Below, piece after piece: positions 1-4,668 of a stretch of 6,331 bases of DNA; position 1 is the first letter of the stretch; each line of letters opens with the position of its first letter. Made by a program: the position numbers and the translations under genes. Under the pieces are notes generated by a model. That model did not search any database. It saw nothing but the letters and a program-made list of their open reading frames with translations, and had not been told where the DNA came from. The DNA is from Ferruginibacter sp. (GTDB lineage: Bacteria > Bacteroidota > Bacteroidia > Chitinophagales > Chitinophagaceae), in the NCBI GenBank assembly GCA_025352435.1, contig JANXTN010000013.1:1-6331 (forward strand), given 5' to 3'.

Positions 1-2
1 AA

Positions 3-137
3 AAATTAAATTACATTCATTACAATCCTGTAAAGGCAAATCTCTGTAACTTACCCGAAGACTATCATTTTTCCTCAGCAATGTTTTATGAAAAAGGCAT
101 TGACCATTTTGGCTTTATAGAACATTATATGGGATAA
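3..137 (+). CDS. C-terminal end of a REP-associated tyrosine transposase (RAYT, Y1/HUH family), 5' end outside the window
   Basis: An open frame runs from the window edge to TAA at 135-137 and gives 44 residues. It contains YIHYNPVKANLC, then LPEDYHFSSAMFYEKG, and ends FGFIEHYMG. The pattern Y-I-H-x-N-P-V, about ten residues, P-E-D-Y-x-x-S-S-A is the characteristic tail of RAYT/TnpA_REP proteins, which are single-strand DNA transposases related to IS200/IS605 TnpA and mobilise REP palindromes. The catalytic HUH motif and the nucleophilic Tyr would lie upstream of the window, so activity cannot be judged. The frame has no internal stop, and the C-terminus looks intact rather than decayed. REP-like palindromes follow within a few hundred bases, as is typical for these genes. 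An ordinary IS200-type transposase is the main alternative, but the NPV/SSA tail favours RAYT. Confidence 0.8.
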   Translation, partial: KLNYIHYNPVKANLCNLPEDYHFSSAMFYEKGIDHFGFIEHYMG

Positions 138-161
138 ATAAAGGTTTCTAATTTTAGGGTC

Positions 162-181
162 GGCTGGTCAAAGACCAGGCC
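162..181. repeat. GC-rich REP-like palindrome just after the RAYT gene
   Basis: CTGGTC (164-169), a loop AAA, and GACCAG (173-178) form a perfect 6-bp stem. It extends by GGC/GCC pairing with one bulged G. The hairpin lies 24 bp after the RAYT stop codon, in a GC-rich block (about 157-217) that contrasts with the AT-rich surroundings. RAYT genes are often flanked by palindromes of this compact type, so this is one candidate for the cognate REP. No second copy occurs in the window. Confidence 0.5.
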
Positions 182-218
182 TCGGCGGCTCACGAGCGGA
201 AGCGTTGGGCGCCTCACT

Positions 219-256
219 ATCCGTAGAGTTAAGCAATGCATCTCTCCGGATTTTTA
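219..256 (+). terminator. Terminator-like hairpin downstream of the RAYT gene
   Basis: ATCCGTAGAG (219-228) pairs with CTCTCCGGAT (242-251), with one mismatch and a 13-nt loop, and runs into a short T-tract (251-255). It could end the RAYT transcript 80 bp after its stop codon. The T-run is short and the stem has an internal mismatch, so this is a moderate call. It may instead be part of the same GC-rich palindromic block as the preceding hairpin. Confidence 0.4.
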
Positions 257-260
257 ATAA

Positions 261-276
261 ATGAGTATGTACTCAT
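261..276. repeat. 16-bp near-palindrome
   Basis: ATGAGTA (261-267) and TACTCAT (270-276) are perfect 7-bp inverted arms around a central TG. The tight 2-bp centre suits a dimeric DNA-binding protein better than an RNA hairpin. No adjacent promoter or gene start is evident, so its role is unknown and it could be chance. Confidence 0.25.
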
Positions 277-360
277 CATCCATTTCTACCCACCGATTAA
301 TTAAGATTTACTTAGTGTGTATATTTGGTAAGCAACATGGCAGATTTTACACACCCCCTA

Positions 361-376
361 CTAGCGCAGAGATGCG
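361..376 (+). repeat. Truncated outer end of the REPIN-like repeat
   Basis: CTAGCGCAGAGATGCG reproduces the first 16 bases of the half-unit that starts again at 381. The rest of the unit is missing. It is probably a leftover of an earlier copy or a nested insertion of the complete copy at 381-518. Only the outer tip is present, so it cannot form the hairpin alone. Confidence 0.55.
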
Positions 377-380
377 AACT

Positions 381-518
381 CTAGCGCAGAAATGAGGCGT
401 GGCTCTTGGCAATGGCTTTCTGTGCGGTGCTTCTATTAAATTTCTATTAAACACAAAACCGTTTAATCAGCCGCACAGATACCCTTCCGCACTTTGCTAT
501 GCTGCATATCTGCGCTAG
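381..518. repeat. REPIN-like palindromic element, copy 1 (138 bp)
   Basis: The left arm (381-427) and right arm (471-518) are inverted copies of a 47-48 bp unit that begins CTAGCGCAGA and ends TCTGTGCGG. The outer 10 bp and inner 9 bp of the arms pair perfectly, with an imperfect middle. Each unit can also fold alone: GCGCAGAAA (384-392) pairs with TTTCTGTGC (417-425) with one G-T wobble. The 43-bp centre holds a tandem TTCTATTAAA and a 7-bp inverted repeat ATTAAAC/GTTTAAT. There is no coding capacity. The layout matches a REPIN, meaning two REP units in inverted orientation, and a RAYT gene tail lies 240 bp upstream. Shared flanking bases (ACT left, GTTGTGA right) suggest the mobile unit extends slightly beyond the arms. 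Confidence 0.75.
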
Positions 519-584
519 GTTGTGAAAGAAAATTTTTTCTTTATTTCTTGATGAGACAAAATTCATATAAGATAATTTCCTGTT

Positions 585-610
585 GTATAAAAATAGTTAT
601 ATATTTATAC
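585..610. repeat. AT-rich 26-bp inverted repeat upstream of the lipoprotein gene
   Basis: GTATAAAAATA (585-595) and TATATTTATAC (600-610) form an 11-bp stem with one mismatch around the loop GTTA. It lies 145 bp before the lipoprotein start, in an otherwise featureless AT-rich leader (519-754). It may be an operator or simply the product of AT-rich composition. No convincing Bacteroidota promoter (TTG, then TAnnTTTG) was found between it and the gene. Confidence 0.35.
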
Positions 611-754
611 GTACGTTACAACTATCCCCACCACGTGCAGACGTATGAGCAATAGAATTCGGATAACATGATTAATTGTAGATAAAAATCGCAATTGAGT
701 ATCTAGCAGTATTTCTTATTGTCCCAAATATAAAAAAATCAAAAACTAGTTTTT

Positions 755-1291
755 ATGAGAATATATTCAATACCGACATTATTATTTGCGTTTTTATTGT
801 TAGTTGTAATCGTCTCCTGTAAAAAAGAGAAGGTAGTGTTTTCAAGTTCAACTAATAATGGATATACAGCTCCTCCACCTCCTCCACCGCCACCTCCTCC
901 ACCTCCTCCACCTCCTCCAAACCATATATATCCAGACTTATCTCCTGTGAGTGATACAGATAAGGTTTTCTATTTTTTCAATTCGCTTACTTACCCCGTG
1001 AGTTGCACGGGCACTTTTTGCACGGAAAGATCTCGTTACATTTTGCATAACAATGGCAGCTTATTTCTTCAGTACAACTACGATAGAGGAAACGAGTATC
1101 ACAAAGGAATTGAATATAAAGGGTGGTACGCACAAACAAACAACAGCATTTCCTATACGTGGGAAGGTTGGAGCACAGCCGGCCCATGGGGCGCCACCGG
1201 AACTTTAAAAGGGGATACACTGACAGTTAAATATAACTTCATAATGTCTATGTCAGACTTTGAGGATGCAGTGTACCTTCGTAGGCCTTAA
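755..1291 (+). CDS. Small lipoprotein with a 16-proline linker, unknown function
   Basis: The 178-residue product starts with a lipoprotein signal peptide: hydrophobic residues 8-20, then IVSC with the lipidated Cys at 22, followed by KKEK. A low-complexity linker ends in 16 consecutive prolines (residues 40-55). The C-terminal domain (about 60-178) is rich in aromatic residues and beta-strand-like segments, with Cys84 and Cys89 close enough for a disulfide. Its closing stretch, GTLKGDTLTVKYN followed by MSDFEDAVYLRRP, looks like the last strands of a small beta-barrel or lipocalin-like fold. That is a guess from pattern, not a family match. The protein is probably anchored in a membrane facing the periplasm or surface, with the proline rod as spacer. 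ATG at 755 is chosen because the signal peptide follows directly; no Shine-Dalgarno is visible. The gene stands alone, bracketed by two REPIN-like elements. No function is assigned. Confidence 0.8.
   Translation: MRIYSIPTLLFAFLLLVVIVSCKKEKVVFSSSTNNGYTAPPPPPPPPPPPPPPPPNHIYPDLSPVSDTDKVFYFFNSLTYPVSCTGTFCTERSRYILHNNGSLFLQYNYDRGNEYHKGIEYKGWYAQTNNSISYTWEGWSTAGPWGATGTLKGDTLTVKYNFIMSMSDFEDAVYLRRP
872..919 (+). repeat. Proline-codon microsatellite (48 bp)
   Basis: The 16 proline codons use only CCT, CCA and a single CCG, arranged as near-perfect repeats of CCTCCTCCA. Gain or loss of whole units keeps the frame, so the tract can change linker length by slippage without destroying the lipoprotein. The lone CCG (887-889) is the only interruption of the CCT/CCA pattern. 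Confidence 0.85.
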
Positions 1292-1358
1292 TGAAGCTAC
1301 TTGCCTTTGTTGTTGTTCCAATAGCCTTTACTTATTATCTGCCCACTCTAGCCCCACT

Positions 1359-1496
1359 CTAGCGCAGAAATGATGCGAAGCCTTTGTGCAATGGCTTTCT
1401 GTGCGGCATTATAATTATTTTTCCAATGCATAACATCTTATAAGTTAGCCGCACAGATACCTATCAACACTTTGCTCGGCTGCATATTTGCGCTAG
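1359..1496. repeat. REPIN-like palindromic element, copy 2 (138 bp)
   Basis: The left arm (1359-1406) and right arm (1449-1496) match copy 1 closely. They share CTAGCGCAGAAATGA, CAATGGCTTTCTGTGCGG and CCGCACAGATACC, and the right flank GTTGTGA follows both copies. The 42-bp centre is unrelated to that of copy 1, although total length is identical. Inner pairing is one base longer here (TCTGTGCGGC with GCCGCACAGA). The left boundary carries a tandem CCCACTCTAG (1342-1351 and 1353-1362), echoing the duplicated end of copy 1. It begins 67 bp after the lipoprotein stop and may serve as a 3' hairpin for that transcript, since no ordinary terminator is seen there. Confidence 0.75.
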
Positions 1497-1622
1497 GTTG
1501 TGATAATTTATTTAAAGCAAAACAACAAAGAAGAGGCTATTAAATGTTACCAACAGGCATTAAAAATTCGTCCCACTAATCCCAGAGCAAAGAAATCACT
1601 GGAGGGATGGCTGAAGCTTTAA
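1497..1622 (+). pseudogene. C-terminal remnant of a TPR-protein gene
   Basis: An open frame enters from the edge of REPIN-like copy 2, whose own TAG (1494-1496) closes it upstream, and ends at TAA 1620-1622. From about 1518 it reads KQNNKEEAIKCYQQALKIRP and then TNPRAKKSLEGWLKL. The pattern E-A-I-x-x-Y-x-x-A-L-x-x-x-P-x-N-x-x-A is a canonical tetratricopeptide-repeat helix B and turn, followed by a capping helix. No start codon, no upstream helix A and no further repeats are present. The most likely history is a TPR gene that lost its 5' part when the repeat element inserted or recombined. The missing part is not elsewhere in the window. A fragment this short could mislead, but the TPR spacing is exact. 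Confidence 0.6.
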
Positions 1623-1700
1623 TAGGATTCCTTAAAGAACTTGCATGATCTCTTCGCTACATTGTGTGCAGTGCGCAACGTTTACTCAATACCTCCATCA

Positions 1701-1748
1701 CTATTGCAGAAATGAGGCGTAGCAGTATGCGCCAGTTTTTTTGTGACT
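1701..1748 (+). repeat. Solo half-unit of the REPIN-like repeat
   Basis: CTATTGCAGAAATGAGGCGT is followed by AGC. Over 23 bases it differs from the left arm of copy 1 at only three positions, and it shares GCAGAAATGAGGCGT exactly. The inner end has decayed, with TTTTGTG in place of TTCTGTGCGG. No inverted partner follows, so this is a single REP-like unit and not a doublet. It lies 113 bp upstream of the GGT-like gene. Confidence 0.6.
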
Positions 1749-1860
1749 GATTATACTAACTTCAAATAACATCTACGCCCAATTCCACTCCTCAATTAGT
1801 AGCACGAATAATTCATTGGTTAAGCTTCTACCCTTAACTTTATTTTCTAAAATTCCCATC

Positions 1861-3780
1861 ATGAAAAAGCTGGCATTTTTTATCATACCCATCGTGTACT
1901 TTTCTCCTGCGTTTGCTCAACAAACACAAAAACCTGTACTACATGGTAAACATTGGATGGCCATTACAGGCAAGCCATTGGCTGCCACCGCAGGCAGCAT
2001 GGTTTTTCAACAGGGAGGCAATGCGGTAGATGCTGCATGTGCCATGCTTGCTGCTACCTGCACCATGTGGGATGTATTAAGTTGGGGCGGAGAAACACAG
2101 GCACTTATTTACAATCCCAAAACAAAAAAAGTGATTGGCATAAATGCATTGGGTGTAGCACCAACCGGAGCAACTGTTGATTTTTTTAAAAACAAAGGAT
2201 ATGATTATCCGCCGGAATATGGACCGTTAGCCGCTACTACCCCGGGCACTGTGGGCGGACTTTGCCTGATGCTTGCCAATTATGGACGTATGAGTTTAAA
2301 GGAAGTGTTGGCACCCTGCATGCAATTGGCAGCGGGTTATCCAATAGAAGCGCAAACTGCCAACAGTATGGAACGCGGCAAAGACAGAATAAAACAATGG
2401 CCATATAGCAAAAAAATTTTCCTAACACATTTAGGTGAAAAAAGAGAAGCGCCTGAGGCAGGGGAAATTTTTATTCAGAAAGACTTGTTGGAAACACTTA
2501 CCAAAATGATAGATGCAGAACAGCAGGCTTTAAAAAAAGGTAAAGGCCGTAAAGAAGCTATTATGGCTGCTTACGATCGTTTTTATAAGGGTGATATTGC
2601 ACAGGAATTCGTTCGTGGTTGTCAGGAACAGGGAGGCCTCATCACCGTGCAGGACCTTGCCAAATGGAAACCCATAGAAGAAGAACCAATGCAGGTAAAT
2701 TACAAAGGCATTGATGTATATAAATTACAGCAGTGGACACAAGGGCCTATGTTTCTGCAAAGCCTCAACATACTGGAGAATTTTGATTTAAAAGATATGG
2801 GCTATAACAGCACAAAATATATTCATACACTTTATCAAACCATGAATATGACTTTTGCTGACCGTGATTTTTATTACGGCGATCCTGCCTTTCCACCGGC
2901 CGAACCTATGAAAGGGTTACTGAGCAAAGCGTATGCAAAGCAAAGAGCTGGACAGATCTCAATGAAAAGGAATATGCCCGACATTGGCCCCGGCGATCCA
3001 TATCCTTTTGAAGGAAAAATAAATCCGTACACAAATCTGTTGAAACAAAGAGGCTATTCTTTTGATACTACAAAAAATAATCGACCGGGTTTTATGCCTG
3101 CACATGATGTAAGAAATGATGGTGCTGCATTAAACGCACCCATCAAGAGAGAAGTTGACAGTGCCTACATGGCACGATTGTGGGCAGGCACTACTTCTGT
3201 AGAAGCCGCAGATGAAGAAGGCTGGGTGGTTTCTATTACACCTTCAGGTGGCTGGTTGCCTGCAACAATTGCCGGTAATACAGGAGTTGGTATGAGCCAG
3301 CGTTTACAGAGTTTTGTATTGGATTCTTCCATCAATCCTTTTAACGTGATTGAACCCGGCAAACGCCCAAGGGTAACATTGACTCCTACGCTGGCTTTGA
3401 AAGATGGTAAACCTTTTTTATCATTTGCCGTGCAGGGAGGAGATACACAGGACCAAAATTTATTACAATTCTTTTTAAATATTGTAGAGTTTGGAATGAA
3501 TGTGCAGGAAGCCTGCGAAGCCGCAAATATTAATACGAATCAACTATGGTTATCATTAGGCGGAACTAAAACAGAAGATCGCAAGCCAAGGCCCGGCAAT
3601 TTATTACTTCATCAAAATACATCAGAGTGGGTGAGGAAGGAATTAAGACAAATGGGTTACACCCTTACTTTTGATGACAGAACAAGCGGCCCCATCAATG
3701 CCATTTACTTTGACTGGCTACACAAAAGTTTCTGGGGTGGAAGTTCCAATCATGGAGAAGATTATGGCATTGGTTGGTAG
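1861..3780 (+). CDS. Secreted gamma-glutamyltranspeptidase-superfamily Ntn-hydrolase, atypical substrate site
   Basis: The product has 639 residues. ATG 1861 is preferred over the in-frame ATG 1816 because a clean signal peptide begins there (MKKLAFFIIPIVYF, cleavage after AFA at 19). Superfamily landmarks are QGGNAVDAA (51-59), PLAATTPGTVGGL, the GTT processing site with candidate nucleophile Thr444 and upstream Gly443, PGKRPRVTLTPT (499-510), and the QGGD oxyanion loop (525-528). Self-cleavage before Thr444 would give a large chain and a small chain of about 196 residues, usual for the family. The glutamyl-binding residues of E. coli GGT are not kept: Arg114 falls in NALGVAP (95-101), Asp433 aligns with Ser484, and Ser462-Ser463 with Val505-Thr506. 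The TTH motif is TTS. It is therefore probably a periplasmic or outer-surface amidase/acylase rather than a glutathione-cleaving transpeptidase. It is monocistronic, and a hairpin terminator follows. Confidence 0.88.
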   Translation: MKKLAFFIIPIVYFSPAFAQQTQKPVLHGKHWMAITGKPLAATAGSMVFQQGGNAVDAACAMLAATCTMWDVLSWGGETQALIYNPKTKKVIGINALGVAPTGATVDFFKNKGYDYPPEYGPLAATTPGTVGGLCLMLANYGRMSLKEVLAPCMQLAAGYPIEAQTANSMERGKDRIKQWPYSKKIFLTHLGEKREAPEAGEIFIQKDLLETLTKMIDAEQQALKKGKGRKEAIMAAYDRFYKGDIAQEFVRGCQEQGGLITVQDLAKWKPIEEEPMQVNYKGIDVYKLQQWTQGPMFLQSLNILENFDLKDMGYNSTKYIHTLYQTMNMTFADRDFYYGDPAFPPAEPMKGLLSKAYAKQRAGQISMKRNMPDIGPGDPYPFEGKINPYTNLLKQRGYSFDTTKNNRPGFMPAHDVRNDGAALNAPIKREVDSAYMARLWAGTTSVEAADEEGWVVSITPSGGWLPATIAGNTGVGMSQRLQSFVLDSSINPFNVIEPGKRPRVTLTPTLALKDGKPFLSFAVQGGDTQDQNLLQFFLNIVEFGMNVQEACEAANINTNQLWLSLGGTKTEDRKPRPGNLLLHQNTSEWVRKELRQMGYTLTFDDRTSGPINAIYFDWLHKSFWGGSSNHGEDYGIGW

Positions 3781-3860
3781 AGTGTTTCTCGAGGTGCATC
3801 CTATCGCACATTCGCAGAAAGTCCATAACAGCTCACACTCCAATAAACAGCATCAAAACA

Positions 3861-3920
3861 AAAAAGGGTGCTCACTTTATCGTTATTAATATTGTAATTA
3901 ACGAAGTAAACACCCTTTTT
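3861..3920. terminator. Long bidirectional hairpin terminator after the GGT-like gene
   Basis: AAAAAGGGTG (3861-3870) pairs perfectly with CACCCTTTTT (3911-3920). Inside, ACTT...CGTTA (3874-3885) pairs with TAACG...AAGT (3899-3907), with a small bulge. A-run and T-run on opposite sides allow termination from either strand. On the plus strand it ends the GGT-like transcript 81 bp after the stop codon. On the minus strand it would face transcripts coming through the remnant at 3946-4131. A 40-nt AT-rich interior is long for an intrinsic terminator. Confidence 0.75.
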
Positions 3921-3945
3921 ATAAATAATTTTCTAGAATAAAACT

Positions 3946-4131
3946 TTATTCCTCATCTTGCCCATGCATTTTAATTTTGCTGATCTCATTACCTAATTTT
4001 ATTCCCAGATCAATAGATAAGTTTTGTGTAAAGCGATAATGAATGCCTGCATAAAGTCCGGAAGCAGCCGCCTCTGCCCGCGTTTGGCTGAGTGAACTAA
4101 AATGCCGGGCAGGCAAAAAGATAAAAATCAC
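3946..4131 (-). pseudogene. Probable C-terminal remnant of an outer-membrane beta-barrel protein
   Basis: The minus-strand frame encodes 61 residues. The last 40 read SGLYAGIHYRFTQNLSIDLG and then IKLGNEISKI. Alternating hydrophobic residues, aromatic residues at strand edges and a short turn (TQN) are typical of the final strands of Bacteroidota outer-membrane barrels. The first 20 residues instead come from a palindrome (4070-4114) and do not look like a signal peptide or a barrel. The frame is therefore more likely a gene fragment joined to a repeat than a small functional gene. No matching upstream barrel sequence was found on the minus strand up to 4400. A genuine small protein cannot be excluded. 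Confidence 0.4.
4070..4114. repeat. Palindrome at the broken edge of the barrel remnant
   Basis: CTGCCCG (4074-4080) and CGGGCAG (4106-4112) are perfect 7-bp arms around a 25-nt loop. The outer GCC/GGC pairing continues after a 2-nt bulge. The plus-strand side runs into GCAAAAAGATAAAAATC. The sequence is unrelated to the REPIN-like unit of the left part and may be another dispersed hairpin family. It could also be a decayed terminator. Confidence 0.45.
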
Positions 4132-4231
4132 TTTTTATGTAATCTACTTTATAAAAGGCGTTACAAAACTTTTAGTAATTAACGGTAACCAAAGATCGTA
4201 GAGAGTAAATAACAATGAAAATTTTTATCTC

Positions 4232-4270
4232 AAAAAAATCCCCCGATGTAGAAACAACGGGGGTGTTTTT
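4232..4270. terminator. Orphan strong intrinsic terminator, bidirectional
   Basis: CCCCCG (4240-4245) and CGGGGG (4258-4263) make a GC-only 6-bp stem around a 12-nt loop. An A-run (4232-4238) and a T-run (4266-4270) flank it, so it can work on both strands. No recognisable gene ends here from either side: the plus side upstream is non-coding back to 3946, and the minus-strand open frame across 4172-4396 resembles no protein. It may end a small RNA or a deleted gene. Confidence 0.7.
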
Positions 4271-4607
4271 AAAATCCAATATCCTATGAAAAACCGACGG
4301 TAAAAATATTGACTTTGTAGATAGAATATATATCGATGAGGTTGAGTAGGCTTTTTTTGAGGTCGGATAATGTAGATATTTCGTGAAACTTTTCATTGTT
4401 AATAAATTGACGTAATTCCACAGATATAAAAAACTAACTTCTTAATATTGGTCGGATTAAGAAAAATAATCTATGCATCTGTTGGTGCCAATGGTAGCAA
4501 TAATTGAAGATGAGTATACAGACGTTCTTCATTAAAATACATCGAAACGCATCGCTGAATTCAACCCTTGGTATTGGATTAAATTATTCCGCAATTGTTC
4601 AAATAGC
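4271..4607. other. Non-coding AT-rich stretch, nothing identified
   Basis: No credible gene, RNA or repeat was recognised in these 337 bases. Short items seen are a CTTAAT/ATTAAG inverted repeat (4441-4461) and an 8-bp direct repeat GGTCGGAT (4362 and 4450). Both are within chance expectation. Confidence 0.5.
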
Positions 4608-4633
4608 AAAACCGCCTAAAAGATTGTAGGCGG
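4608..4633 (-). terminator. Intrinsic terminator of the T9SS surface-protein gene
   Basis: CCGCCT (4612-4617) and AGGCGG (4628-4633) form a perfect 6-bp GC-rich stem with a 10-nt loop. On the minus strand the stem is followed by TTTT (4611-4608). It sits 35 bp beyond the stop codon of the minus-strand gene, the expected place for its terminator. The short U-run makes it moderate in strength. Confidence 0.7.
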
Positions 4634-4668
4634 CTGCGTTTCATGAAAAAAAATCAATTGTATTTTTC

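Noticed and set aside
320..327. TATATTTG, a perfect match to the TAnnTTTG promoter box
   Set aside because: No TTG box lies at a suitable distance upstream, and no gene follows for 430 bp.
361..518. CRISPR array or tandem repeat as explanation for the repeated CTAGCGCAGA motif
   Set aside because: The copies are inverted, not regularly spaced direct repeats, and occur as palindromic doublets far apart with no cas genes in view.
987..1220. Minus-strand open frame of 77 residues inside the lipoprotein gene
   Set aside because: It is antisense to a gene with a clear signal peptide and lipobox. Its sequence is Cys/Arg-rich with no recognisable pattern, as expected of a shadow frame.
1816..1842. 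Possible Bacteroidota promoter (TTG at 1816-1818, TAACTTTA at 1835-1842) for the GGT-like gene
   Set aside because: The -7 box misses its final G, and the 16-bp spacing is shorter than usual. It would leave only about a dozen leader bases, so it is too weak to annotate.
1816..1860. Upstream ATG of the GGT-like gene, adding 15 residues
   Set aside because: The extension would place a hydrophobic, non-signal stretch before a well-formed signal peptide that starts at 1861.
3671..3889. Plus-strand open frame of 72 residues overlapping the end of the GGT-like gene
   Set aside because: It is out of frame with the well-supported enzyme, which keeps its family C-terminus to 3780, and it continues into the terminator stem.
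4172..4396. Minus-strand open frame of 74 residues
   Set aside because: It runs straight through the strong terminator at 4232-4270, has Ser/Ile/Lys-rich low-information composition and resembles no known protein.
4489..4533. Short frame MVAIIEDEYTDVLH resembling the start of a response regulator
   Set aside because: It has only 14 codons before a stop, and no continuing receiver-domain sequence was seen in the bases that follow. The match is too short to separate from chance.
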